Part shown: in pieces, positions 1-9,566 of the stretch
Layout: each line of letters opens with the position of its first letter
Numbering within the stretch: position 1 is the first letter of the stretch
NCBI GenBank assembly: GCA_000785145.2
Contig: JSZA02000013.1
Location: 1 to 64,000 of the forward strand
From: Candidatus Thiomargarita nelsonii
Lineage (GTDB): Bacteria > Pseudomonadota > Gammaproteobacteria > Beggiatoales > Beggiatoaceae
Length of the DNA: 64,000 bases
Direction of reading: 5' to 3'
The notes under the pieces: generated by a model
Databases searched by the model: none
What the model saw: the letters and a program-made list of their open reading frames with translations, nothing else
What the model was told of the DNA's origin: nothing
Translations under genes and position numbers: made by a program

Positions 1-528
1 GGTACAATCGGATTAGAAATTGCTAATCCAATTTACCGTGAAATTATCCCCAGAGAATTAACGGCTACTCGACAAGAGATGCTGGGTATCAATCCACAAT
101 GGTATGTCAAACCCGATGGCAAGCTGGATATTGAAAAACTCTTGGACACTTATATTGAGTTTTATAAGCAACATAGCGAACTGATAACAAAACGCCGCAC
201 CTACACTGAAGCCGCACATCATTTGTTATTTATGGCTTGGTTACAACGCATCGTCAATGGCGGTGGGCAGATAAGCCGAGAATATGCGGCAGGTTTGGGA
301 CGTTTAGATTTATGTATAGAATTTGCTGGAGAACGCTTTGCCTTTGAATTGAAGCTTAATAGCAAAATTGCTCTTGCTGAGGGAAAAAAGCAATTGATCG
401 ATTATTTGGATCGGCTGGGTTTGGACAGCGGATGGTTGATTATTTTTAATCGGGGTAAAATTAAGGATTGGGATGAGGTGGGTAAGAGAGAAGCGGTGAG
501 TAAAAGGATTGAAGTGATTTGGATGTAG
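1..528 (+). CDS. AAA-ATPase-like / PD-(D/E)XK nuclease-superfamily protein, C-terminal part (cut by window edge)
   Basis: The frame is open from base 1 and ends at the TAG at 526-528, so the 5' part lies outside the window. The visible 175 residues match the C-terminal half of AAA_35/AAA-ATPase_like proteins with a DUF1703-type nuclease-fold tail. A helical linker is followed by a GRLDLCIEF…FELKL stretch that fits the D…ExK core of the PD-(D/E)XK fold. These proteins are abundant in large sulfur bacteria and cyanobacteria, and their biochemical role is not established. No neighbour on the same strand suggests an operon. The family call is firm for the nuclease-fold end; the ATPase part is inferred from the residual lead-in. 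Confidence 0.7.
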   Translation, partial: GTIGLEIANPIYREIIPRELTATRQEMLGINPQWYVKPDGKLDIEKLLDTYIEFYKQHSELITKRRTYTEAAHHLLFMAWLQRIVNGGGQISREYAAGLGRLDLCIEFAGERFAFELKLNSKIALAEGKKQLIDYLDRLGLDSGWLIIFNRGKIKDWDEVGKREAVSKRIEVIWM

Positions 529-552
529 AGCGTCGCCGTCATTGTCTGAATC

Positions 553-623
553 AGCAAGTGTCGGGTGCGTTCTACGCACATTTCAAGTGACATAAGGTGC
601 GTAGGACGCACCCTACACTTGCT
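553..623. repeat. Palindromic repeat, GTAGGGTGCGT…ACGCACCCTAC family
   Basis: Two arms, about 553-579 and 596-623, are inverted copies of GCAAGTGTAGGGTGCGTCC. The same arm recurs at 4812-4832, and related arms bound the duplicated TPR segment (about 43860-43950 and 60996-61105). It lies immediately 3' of the shortened TOPRIM-like gene. Confidence 0.7.
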
Positions 624-712
624 TTGCTCTAAGAGCACTCAACATGATAATTTAGTCATTGAGTCTTAATACTGCCAAAGAGGCAACAAAATCGACGAAC
701 AGCTTGACATCA

Positions 713-1126
713 TTATTCTTCTTTGTGATCTCGATCATACAGGAACAAGTAGCTACAGTTATTGACTATTTTCTTCGCATCGCCAGAAAAGACTTCCCTG
801 TTTTCAAATAGCGGCAAGAAATCTTTAAGAAAATTTTTCGGATTATCCGTTTTGCTTTTTCCCCCTGTATTAAAAAGCAATACAAGTAATTTTCTTTTTT
901 CGTTGTACAATGTTTTATCCGGCAGAAAAAATTTGTGCGCCAGACTCATATCCTGCGCGGCATGATTTTCCATGCTTGTTTTGAACAACTGATTGAACGG
1001 TGCTGGATACTCGCTAAATTTCCAAGCAATTTGACTAATATCAAAACAATACTTGAACATCAGACGACAAAAAGCAACATCGTGTGGTCCCTCACAAAAC
1101 ACCAGCAGGGCATTAATATTTTCCAT
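713..1126 (-). CDS. TOPRIM-like partner protein, probably 3'-truncated
   Basis: A 137-residue protein whose start overlaps the stop of the upstream ATPase gene (TAATG), with a strong AGGAGG ribosome-binding site. Residues 9-15 (FCEGPHD) resemble the conserved acidic motif of TOPRIM domains. The C-terminal LYDRDHKEE resembles the second, DxD, motif. TOPRIM proteins of this type usually run well past the DxD motif, but here the stop falls right after it. Reading one frame over extends it only to about base 652, ahead of a palindromic repeat, so the gene seems to have lost its 3' end. In OLD/PARIS-like pairs such proteins act as nuclease effectors of an ATPase sensor; that role is inference here. 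Confidence 0.6.
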   Translation of the reverse strand: MENINALLVFCEGPHDVAFCRLMFKYCFDISQIAWKFSEYPAPFNQLFKTSMENHAAQDMSLAHKFFLPDKTLYNEKRKLLVLLFNTGGKSKTDNPKNFLKDFLPLFENREVFSGDAKKIVNNCSYLFLYDRDHKEE

Positions 1127-3291
1127 TATTTTGCCCTCCTAAGATCAACATTACCCGCTTCGACAAGTCGCCGGAACTCTTTGCCGGTGAATTCTCTAGC
1201 AACAATACGATCTTCATTTTCCACTAAAGCACACGCAGACAGTTCATTGATTTCTGTAATGTTTTTAACGAAAGCATCAATACACTCTTTACTGTGGCTA
1301 GTCAAAAATACCTGTGTATTGAAAAGTTTTGAGAGTTCATCAATAAATCCAGCAAACTTAGCTATCAATTCCGTATGAATGGCATTTTCAAATTCATCAA
1401 TAAGAATAATTCCATTTTGTGCCGACGCAAATAGTAGTGAAATGAAAAAAATACGCTGTAATCCTTCACCGTATCCGGTTAAGTCCAAGGTTTCTTTGAA
1501 CACACGATCAGTGACAAGAAAGCGTTGCATTTCATCAGCCAGTCGAATATCCTCAACCGTTCCTATTACCTTTTCACGAATGAATTCAACGATTTTAGGT
1601 AAGCTTTTGGATTGCACACTTTTATAGTGAAACTGTGCATAGCGGTGTGGTTCATTTAAGAAAAAAGGACTGCTAAACACGGACGGACAAAGAATTTTAA
1701 TGCGATCCGCCTGAGTTTCACGCTCCCGCCCTTTGAATATCCTTGTAAGGGATTTGAGTGAATTTTCGGCATAACGTGAAGAAATTTCCACCGACTCCAG
1801 ATAAAAAGATTTGTCGATTTGATTATTCTCTTCTTTATAGTGTTTTATCTGAACCGTTGATTTAGCTTTATCAAATTGCCCACTAATATCAATCTCCGGT
1901 GGTATCTGCTCAATAAACCATTCTGGATTGATCCGATCTTCAGCAATTTTTCCGCGCCGTCGAATCACTTCAAGCAAACCAAAAAAATCATTCTGACGAC
2001 AAAGCAGATAGATGGCTTCAAGTAATGTGGTTTTTCCTGAATTGTTAATGCCGGTAAAAAGATTGATGCGGGATAGCTTTGAAATTCTTAGGTCCTGCAA
2101 TCGCTTATAGTTAGAAACCAACAGTTCAGAAAAATGAGCATCAATGCGGTCATGAAACACTGTTTTCTGTTCCACACCGGCAAGATTAGATGCTTTCGCT
2201 CTGTTTATAATGCTCTGAAGACGACCAAGAGCGGATTCAAGATCAGGCAAAGAATCTCCCTGAATCACCATTTGTCCCAATGTGTCAATTTCATTGCTGA
2301 TTGATTTTATAGCAGCCTGTTGATGTTCACGGAACATTTGGTTACTAGAACGGTACGCAGCATTGATGTCACGAGTGAGCTTGAGTTGTTCAATCGCTTT
2401 TTCATCATTAATTATCTGGCTTAATAATCTGATATCATCCCGTGTCACCAGTGCCGGTTCAAGGTGAGCATCCGCATAAGATACGCTCCCTTCATCATCT
2501 TCATTCTCCAGCGGTTCTGTGGATATTAAGGAAAATAAAAATCCACTATTTTGAGCATTTTGGGACTTATATTGACCATCATCCCATTCTAACCAGTCTT
2601 TCAAAGCCGCATTACGGACAATTTCTCGAAAAATTGGAAATTTATCTTCCTTAAATTGATCACCGTAATCAGAATCATGATATTGCTGAAGAAATGATAA
2701 AGCCCTTAAAGAACGGCGTAGTTCCACTTTAGAAATGGCTACTCGTTTGCATATATCTTTTTCTGAAAGTCCGTGGGTAGAATGCATTTTTTCAAGCAAC
2801 TTAGCCTGATTCCACTCTCCCCATTTTTTGTTTCCGCTGATGTGTTTCAGTGCCATCAAGGTAAGATGGTGCATCTCATCGCTATCAGTATATAAAACAA
2901 TCGGAACTTTACTAAAAATATCCGAATTTAGTTTACCAATATCAATAGCATTTTGTTCATACTCTGATTGGAGATATTTCAGGGTTGCTACCCGCCGATT
3001 ACCTTCAACAACAAGATATTCTCTCGCATCCAATGGGCGAACTTGTATCTGGTCAACAGGCAGGTAATCATTCGCCTTAAAACTGTCAATAATATCTTGA
3101 ATATTCCGATTTTTATGACCCACTAATAACTGAGATGTTCGATGCTGAACCGACTTATCCTTGAACGATTGTTCTGAAACTTCCACATAGTTAGGTTCAT
3201 GGATCAAACGAAAGTTGTTTGGATCTAAATATAAATTTTTCAAGCTGACTTGTTTTTTATTGGCATCAAATTGTCTATTGTCTTCTGCCAT
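1126..3291 (-). CDS. ParB-like N-terminal domain fused to OLD/AAA-type ATPase
   Basis: 721 residues, ATG start with GAGG 8 bases upstream. Residues about 15-130 look like a ParB/sulfiredoxin-fold domain, with the VVEGNRRVATLK motif at 95-106. A helical middle region follows. From about residue 395 there is an ABC-like ATPase with Walker A GINNSGKT (414-421), signature-like GYGEGLQRI (607-614) and Walker B IILIDEFE (628-635), then a TSH switch motif near 665. The gene is translationally coupled to the TOPRIM-like gene. The ParB-fold plus AAA plus TOPRIM arrangement suggests a defence or DNA-damage-response module. Substrate and trigger are unknown. Confidence 0.75.
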   Translation of the reverse strand: MAEDNRQFDANKKQVSLKNLYLDPNNFRLIHEPNYVEVSEQSFKDKSVQHRTSQLLVGHKNRNIQDIIDSFKANDYLPVDQIQVRPLDAREYLVVEGNRRVATLKYLQSEYEQNAIDIGKLNSDIFSKVPIVLYTDSDEMHHLTLMALKHISGNKKWGEWNQAKLLEKMHSTHGLSEKDICKRVAISKVELRRSLRALSFLQQYHDSDYGDQFKEDKFPIFREIVRNAALKDWLEWDDGQYKSQNAQNSGFLFSLISTEPLENEDDEGSVSYADAHLEPALVTRDDIRLLSQIINDEKAIEQLKLTRDINAAYRSSNQMFREHQQAAIKSISNEIDTLGQMVIQGDSLPDLESALGRLQSIINRAKASNLAGVEQKTVFHDRIDAHFSELLVSNYKRLQDLRISKLSRINLFTGINNSGKTTLLEAIYLLCRQNDFFGLLEVIRRRGKIAEDRINPEWFIEQIPPEIDISGQFDKAKSTVQIKHYKEENNQIDKSFYLESVEISSRYAENSLKSLTRIFKGRERETQADRIKILCPSVFSSPFFLNEPHRYAQFHYKSVQSKSLPKIVEFIREKVIGTVEDIRLADEMQRFLVTDRVFKETLDLTGYGEGLQRIFFISLLFASAQNGIILIDEFENAIHTELIAKFAGFIDELSKLFNTQVFLTSHSKECIDAFVKNITEINELSACALVENEDRIVAREFTGKEFRRLVEAGNVDLRRAK

Positions 3292-3459
3292 TTTTTTTGC
3301 CCTCGTTTATAGAAACCCATTGTTCACCTTTCCAAAACTTGTTGGATTTTAATTTAAATCATAGTTCAAGATTGATTTGAGGATCATCATGCGGGGAGCA
3401 TTCTAGTTAAAATTGATATTATATGTCAACTCATTTCAGCTAATATATTGCAGCACTAG

Positions 3460-3642
3460 CAGCCTGTCGGATTAATCAAAGTCAACCAGGCTGCTAGACT
3501 AAAACCAAACCTGGCAGTTTGAGGGCACAAGCAGGTATGATTTTGACTTTGGTTTTGACCTGGCAGGTTTTGTTTTTAACCTGTAAATCCCTGTTGGTTT
3601 TGACTTTGACTTTTTGCTCGATGTGATTAATCCGACAGGCTG
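3460..3642. mobile_element. 183-bp palindromic MITE flanked by CTAG duplications
   Basis: Terminal inverted repeats CAGCCTGTCGGATTAATC and its complement bound a core rich in AACCTGGCAGGT-like sub-repeats. CTAG occurs immediately outside both ends (3456-3459 and 3643-3646). A paralogous stretch near 5390-5412 has the same flanks (TTGCAGCACTAGCAC then CCCTTTACTC) without the element, giving a natural empty site. CTAG targets are typical of IS5-family elements, so cross-mobilisation by such a transposase is plausible. Confidence 0.75.
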
Positions 3643-3652
3643 CTAGCACCTA

Positions 3653-3752
3653 CCCTTTACTCAATACTCAATCTCCGTACTTCGCTAAAGGCTTGACCTT
3701 GTTCAGTTTTCCCCACTACACGAGAATTATCTGCCCGCATCGAGTCTGGGCA
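3653..3752 (-). pseudogene. Fragment of the shared fibronectin-like C-terminal module
   Basis: About 100 bp closely match the 3' ends of the RHS gene (about 5408-5510) and of the secreted-protein gene (about 12550-12650), with small indels. No start or upstream coding sequence remains. It is a third, orphaned copy of the same gene end, next to a CTAG-flanked MITE. Confidence 0.65.
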
Positions 3753-3774
3753 AAACGGTTGATGCGTGTCAATA

Positions 3775-4329
3775 TTATAAGTCTGAGGTTTTACGATTTT
3801 TCAAATTTGAAATTATTCGCCCAAGTCTATTTATCACAATTTCACGCATATTATCATTATTAGAAACCATCGTTATTCGAGAACGAATTAGTTCAATATC
3901 AACAATATCAGCATCAATAGCTACAGATACAAAATCAATATCTTTATCTCGCCCTGCATAGAGCTTGCTAACCATTAAATCATGTGGTTCTAAGCACCAA
4001 CCAACAATATTATTGGTATTATCATTTTCTATTTTCACCAAACGATTTTCCCAACCGTCAGGAAGTATTGCTGTAGTTTTATCTACACCATCAGCATAAT
4101 ATCCAAAAGTTTCATCAAAAGGAGAAAGTTCACCTATAACGCCATCAATTAAATCTGTATGTTCAAGGTGTTGGATAGGAATTAAATCAGCCTCTCTTGA
4201 TTTTAAAAGACTATCTGGTGCATCTGGATGCAGACCAAGTATTGATTGACTACCAATCACAATGATTTCATTGCTATCAGTAATTGCACCAGCGGCTCTA
4301 ATGAGGTGTTCAATTTCGTGACGTTTCAT
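3775..4329 (-). CDS. Nucleotidyltransferase-like protein (DUF6036-type), probable toxin partner
   Basis: 184 residues. An N-terminal helical segment is followed by IIVIGSQSILG (about 23-33), which fits the GS motif of minimal nucleotidyltransferases, and a later SREADLIPI stretch that could supply an acidic residue. The CLEPHDLMVSKLYAGRDKDIDFV segment (about 112-134) is characteristic of DUF6036/AbiEii-like nucleotidyltransferases. It starts 20 bases inside the preceding gene, so the two are translationally linked. AbiE-like toxins modify nucleic acids or proteins with NMPs. The family call is moderately secure; the toxin role is inferred from family and overlap. Confidence 0.65.
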   Translation of the reverse strand: MKRHEIEHLIRAAGAITDSNEIIVIGSQSILGLHPDAPDSLLKSREADLIPIQHLEHTDLIDGVIGELSPFDETFGYYADGVDKTTAILPDGWENRLVKIENDNTNNIVGWCLEPHDLMVSKLYAGRDKDIDFVSVAIDADIVDIELIRSRITMVSNNDNMREIVINRLGRIISNLKNRKTSDL

Positions 4330-4639
4330 ATTTTTTATTAAATTCGCGTAAAATTGCCCACCGTTCGCGAGGTGAGATACATCCAGCGAATGGAGAATTT
4401 GAACGCGCTAATACCGCACTTTCTTTGTTAGATTCCAAAATCTTGATAATATCTGCGATTGGTAAAGACAATTTTTTTTCCCAGTCCAGATATGAAGACC
4501 AGTCACCGTTTCTTTCACGATAGCGTTTCAAATTAGATCGTGCCATTTTCAAAATTTTCTGTGGTTCATCCCGTAATTTCTGGATAATTCGTTGGTGAAG
4601 ATGATAAATACGTTGTTCTATTAGCGTTTGTCTATTCAT
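4310..4639 (-). CDS. Small helical protein upstream of the nucleotidyltransferase (antitoxin-like)
   Basis: 109 residues, basic and predicted helical, with no motif I recognise. The C-terminal half (about 78-105, FAGCISPRERWAILREF) resembles short companions found before DUF6036 nucleotidyltransferases. The gene overlaps the next one by 20 bases, the usual antitoxin-first, toxin-second order. No clear DNA-binding helix-turn-helix is visible. An antitoxin or accessory role is inferred from position only. Confidence 0.5.
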   Translation of the reverse strand: MNRQTLIEQRIYHLHQRIIQKLRDEPQKILKMARSNLKRYRERNGDWSSYLDWEKKLSLPIADIIKILESNKESAVLARSNSPFAGCISPRERWAILREFNKKYETSRN

Positions 4640-5404
4640 GATATTCCAAACCCATGTTAATAAAGTTTATTTTTAAGTTTGTGAACAATCGTTCAAATTT
4701 CAAGGTCCAAAATAATTTTTGGACTCCTAAGTATCATAAATAACGGATTGATTCAATTAATTAAATCAGTTTATTTTGCAAAACTTCGTGGTGAACGGAG
4801 CGAGTGAGCAAGTGTAGGGTGCGTCCTACGCACATTTACGCCAATGTATCAATCAACGGTTTAAGGTCAAAATACATGGTTTCGAGGATAAAGTTTTTTG
4901 ACTTTATCCTCGAAACGATATCCTATTTAGGAACGTGCATAAAATAATTTAGTCAACTTCAAAACCAGACCTGGCAGGTTAAAAACAAAACCTGGCAGGT
5001 CTGGTTTTTACTTTGGTTTTTACTTTCAGACGTTATTTCATGCGCGATCCTTAACTTGGCAATGTCACAGTTCTCATAAGATTATGCTGAATACTGCTCG
5101 TTTCTAAAAATAACTTTTTTTTTGTGGCCCAAAAATAAATCGGATGGTTTATTGACTGTATATAAGCCCGTGTAGGTTGGACAAATGTACACTTAGCAAA
5201 AGATATTTTGGTAGATGTTAATTTGTTGCTGCTTTATGCAAGCCAAAATCGCCGAAAAGATTATCCACAAACGTTGGCGAGTCTAAGTGGGTTGATGAAC
5301 AATGAGCGTTCTTGTATAACCCAACAGTTATTTGAACTGTGATTAATGTGATAACAATTCCTTACAAAAATAATCACAGTTCAAATATATTGCAGCACTA
5401 GCAC
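4640..5404. other. Non-coding stretch with repeats and one coding remnant
   Basis: Holds a GTAGGGTGCGTCCTACGCAC repeat (about 4812-4832), a MITE-like CCTGGCAGGT region (about 4960-5035) and a block at 5094-5170 repeated at about 12034-12110. On the + strand 5166-5342 is open for about 58 codons (…DILVDVNLLLLYASQNRRKDY…) ending in TGA, with no convincing start. It looks like the tail of a lost gene that I cannot name. Confidence 0.45.
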
Positions 5405-5410
5405 TTCCCT

Positions 5411-8400
5411 TTACTCAATGGTCAAACTCCGTACTTCGCTAAAGGTTTGCCCTTGTCCATTTTTCCCCACTACACGCCAGAAAATTATCTGCCCGCATCG
5501 AGTCTGGGCATATTCTTTCCATGCCGCTGCCGGTGGTGTGATGGAAGTTTCTTCCATCCACCCATTTGCCGGTATCTCATGGATAGTCCGTCCGTTATCG
5601 TCTGAAAACTGGAATTTGAACTCGCTATAACGGTCATCGCTCCATTCAAATCTGGGCGGTGTGTCGGGGGTAAAGACGGCATTTTGTGCTGGCTCAATGA
5701 TAAGCACTTTATCGGGGCTGCTCGAAACGGGATATCGGAAGGTGCTTACATCAAAGATGTCAATGTCTTCCAGCTTGTAGTAGTAGGTGACTCCGTCTTT
5801 GACATTTTCGTCAATGAAGGTGTATGTAGAGGCATCTCCTTCAGCTAGGATCAGACTGTCAGTGATCTTGATGTATTCACCATCCTTTTCCTCGCTTCGC
5901 CAGATGTGGAATCCGGCATTGTCAATTTCTGAGGCTGTTTTCCATTCTAAGAGTACCCCATTTTGTAGGGTGGTAGCTGTGAAGGAAGTGAGGGTGATAA
6001 CAGTGGAGCCTGTACCGCCACCGCCGCCGCCGTGGGTGCCGCCGGTGTTGCCGCTGCCAGCAGTGTCACCACTGCCAATGTCTGATATAACTCCTAAAGT
6101 TGCTGCAACACCGACATCCGCGATAGAAGTAGGTGGTGTTCCCCCCGAAAAGGTACCTGGAATTTGAGTTGCAGCAATCGTCATATTAGCACCAGCTTTT
6201 ACCACAGACTGTTGCAGCTGTTGATAACTTTCTGGTGTTAAGTTTTGTGCAGCGGCTTGACTGGCACTTTCTGCCTCTTTCAATGAAGTATAAGCCTTTG
6301 TTCCACTCTCAATTGCCGGTTTGACGACATATTGAGTTGCCACAATTGCAATAATCCCCACCACAATAATCCCCAACAACAACCCATGAGGGTCAACAAA
6401 ATTGATTGGGTTACCGTTAACATACTCGTACTTGTTTAAACTGAGAGGGGATTCTAGGAATCCAGAAAAGTGGTCTTTTGTAGTAAATCTCCCAACTTCT
6501 GACTCATAGTAACGAGTACGATAAAAATACAAATCACTCTCCTCATCATACTCCCTCCCCGTAAACCGATACGGATTCACCACACTCCCAGTCTCACCCC
6601 TAACACTCCCAAAAGCATCATACGAATAACTAGCCACCAACGTTTCACTGTCATCAGTCAAACCAACAACACTTCCCAGTCCATCACGTTGATAGGCGTA
6701 TGACGAACCACCCCGATCCATACTGATCCACTCATCAATTCCCAACCCACTCGTGTACCGAGCCGTCGTCGTCCCGCTACTGTTGGTCTCCACCAGCGCG
6801 TTAAAATTGTCATAGAGGTAATAAGTCGCCGTCCCAGCCTTATCAGTTAAATTAAATCGCAGACCATCAGGGTAGTAGATAAAACTATTAGCACTGCTAT
6901 CAGGAAAAGTAATGCCAGTCATACGATTTTCGTAATCATAGGCATACGTCGTCGTGTTCCCACTCTCCGCTTTGCTAATCTGATTGCCATTGCTATCCCA
7001 ACCGTAGCTAATCGACCCAGCACTCAACAAGCGATCCGCATTATCGTAGGTATAATTAGTCGTGCCGCTATCCACCAATTGAGTACGATTGCCCACCGCG
7101 TCGTAGGTGTAACTAGCCGTAGTGCTGTCGGGGTAAGTCACGCCCGTCAACCGGTAAAGATCGTCGTAGGTATAATCAGTCTGATCGCCACCCTCTTCGA
7201 TCATCCGAGTACGGTTGCCGGCGTTATCGTACTGGTAGCTATAGCTTGATAACGTGGTGTCCAACGAGTCTTTATTAGTCACCGACAGCAAGCGGTTAGC
7301 ATCATCGTGAGTATAAAGCGCATAAGTACCATTATCCTTGCGAATCAGACGATCACCATTATCATAAGTATAGCTAGTAGTCTGCGATGCCGGGTTGACC
7401 AGACTGGACAATCGGTTAGCATCATCGTAGGTATAAGTCGTCACCCCACCGTCATGATCGGTCATAGTCGCCCGATTACCTACGTTATCGTAAGTGTAGC
7501 TGATGGACTTATTCACTACCCCAACAGTTACGCTGGCGTTGGTCAACTGATTAGCCGCGTCAAAGCTCTGGCTCACGCTCACATTGGCGTTGCTCATACC
7601 AGTTATGTTACCCACATTGTCATAACTGTAGCTAACATCATTAGAGCCAGGGTAATCAATGGCGGTCAACCGATCTGCATTGTCGTAGGTATAGCTCGTG
7701 CTATCTCCGTTGGCATCCGTCCGATTTACCAAATTACCAGCGTTGTCGTAGCTATAAGTGGTCGAGTTGCTCAAGGGATCGGACTCGCTAATAAGCTGGT
7801 TGGCAGCATCGTAGCTAAATGTTGTGGTGTGACTTTCGGCATCCTCGATGGTTTTCAGATTGTCCATCTGATCATAACTGTAATTTGTCTGATTGCTAAG
7901 CGCGTCAGTCACCCGGCTCAGTCGGTTGAGCGCATCGTAGCTGTTAGTGGTGGTATTACTCTCAGCGTCGGTGGTACTGGTCAGGTTACCATTGGCATCG
8001 TAGCCAAAAGTGGTTTGCTGGCTCAAGGCATTAGTGACGGAGGTCAAACGGTTAAGTTGGTCGTAAGCAAGGCTTGTGGTGTGACTATTCGCGTCGGTTT
8101 GCGTCAGCATGTTGCCTACATCATCATAGGTGTAGCTGAGAGTATGGGAAAGCGGATCTGTCACACTGGTCAGATCGCCATTGCTGTTGTAGCCAAAGTT
8201 CGTGGTGTCACTGTTGGCATCCGTTTGACTGCTCAGATTGCCATTGGCTTCGTAGGTGAAGGTAGTCTCTTTGCTCAACGGATCAATAATCTTGGTTAAA
8301 TTACCGTTGGCATCGTATTGATAGCTTGTGGTGTGGTTGTTGGCATCTTGGACGCTGGCTACCTTATTGTAGGTACTCTCATAAGTGTAGGTCGTGACAT

Positions 8401-9398
8401 TCCCCAGCGGGTCAGTTACGGTTAAGACGTTGCTATTAGCATCATAAGTGTAGCTGGTGGTGTGACTATTTTCGTCCAGCGTTCACCACGTCCGTCACTG
8501 TCGTTGTATTGGTACCGCTATCGTAACTCAATGATTTGCTTGTGGTTGCAGTGGAGAGGTTAGTCACCGGACTGACCATATTCGGATTGACGTAGGTGAT
8601 GGTGGCGGTATTGCGTGGATCCGTTATGCTGGTCAGAAGATGGCCGGAGGAGTAGCTATAATTGGTTGTGTTTCCCCCAAGATCAGTGATGCCGGTCAGA
8701 TCGCCATTGCCGTCGTATTGAAGCTGAACCGTCCGATTAGGGGTGGGGTTGGGATCGGTGATGGTGGTCAAACGATTGTCACCATTATAGCTCAGGTTGA
8801 GTGATCGGCCTGAAGCATCGGTGATAGTGTCCAACTGGCTACCGCTGTAGCTAAAGGTCAAGGCATTGCCGTTGGGTTCCTGAATGCTGGTGACGTGCTT
8901 GTGTGCGGAGGAATCGAAAAACGTTTGGATTCCGCTTGGCGTAGTCAGCCGGTATTTGTCGGTGGCATATTCTTCCAGCGTGTCACGCACGCCGTAAGGT
9001 TTGACAAAGGTACTACCATTCCACAAATATTTATCTACACGCCCGTCTCCGCGATAGATAAGTACATCATCTCCGCTCTTTTCGTAGTAGAGGCTATAGC
9101 TAAATTGCCAGCCATATCCAAAGCCACTATCAATAGTCGATTGGCCGCTGTTGTAGGCCATGCTAATCTTAATGGATAGACCTCGACCGGGTATAACGAG
9201 GTCATTTTTGCGGGAATAGTAGAGATTGCCATTGAAGGTATTCAGCCGAATTCCCATCGGACCGTCCACATTGAGCTGGACGCTAGAATACGGCAATGTA
9301 GGGGCCTGTTGAGCAAACACAGGCAATGGCACATGTAGCCATAGCAAGCTCCATATACACAGGAGTGCAATTTATTTTTTTAATCGTTGTTTTTTCAT
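5411..9398 (-). pseudogene. RHS/YD-repeat secreted protein, broken by an in-frame stop and a frameshift
   Basis: The natural start is the ATG at 9396-9398 (AGAGAGG upstream). It begins a signal peptide MKKQRLKK, but the ninth codon is TAA (9372-9374). The same frame then resumes as a hydrophobic segment ending PVFAQQ. Near 8478 one base is gained or lost: reading DVVNA then shifting one frame gives DENSHTTSYTYD, the start of a long array of YD repeats (NxxxxTxYxYDxxGNL). After the RHS core (YRFTGREYDEESDLYFYRTRYY…NPINFVDPHGL) comes a hydrophobic segment, a Gly-rich linker and a fibronectin-like module. If repaired it would encode about 1,320 residues. RHS proteins are usually polymorphic toxins or surface proteins; no toxin domain is evident here. 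Confidence 0.85.
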
Positions 9399-9566
9399 TT
9401 TAGATACCTCTCTTTTCTTCGTTGTTGGCGCCCAAACTAAAGTTTGGACTCCTAAATCAACTAAGCTAGAGTTTGATGGTTTTATTCGTTCATTAGTTGT
9501 ACTCACCAGCGTGACCAAATTCGCCACGATATGGCATTGATGTGCAAGGTACGTACCTTGCACGAA

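Noticed and set aside
310..638. Two short - strand frames over the first gene and palindrome
   Set aside because: One is antisense to the nuclease-superfamily gene, the other runs into the palindromic repeat; neither has family similarity.
7307..8299. 330-codon open frame on + opposite the RHS repeats
   Set aside because: It is the antisense of the regular YD repeats; the periodic DNA keeps several frames open. No start site or family similarity.
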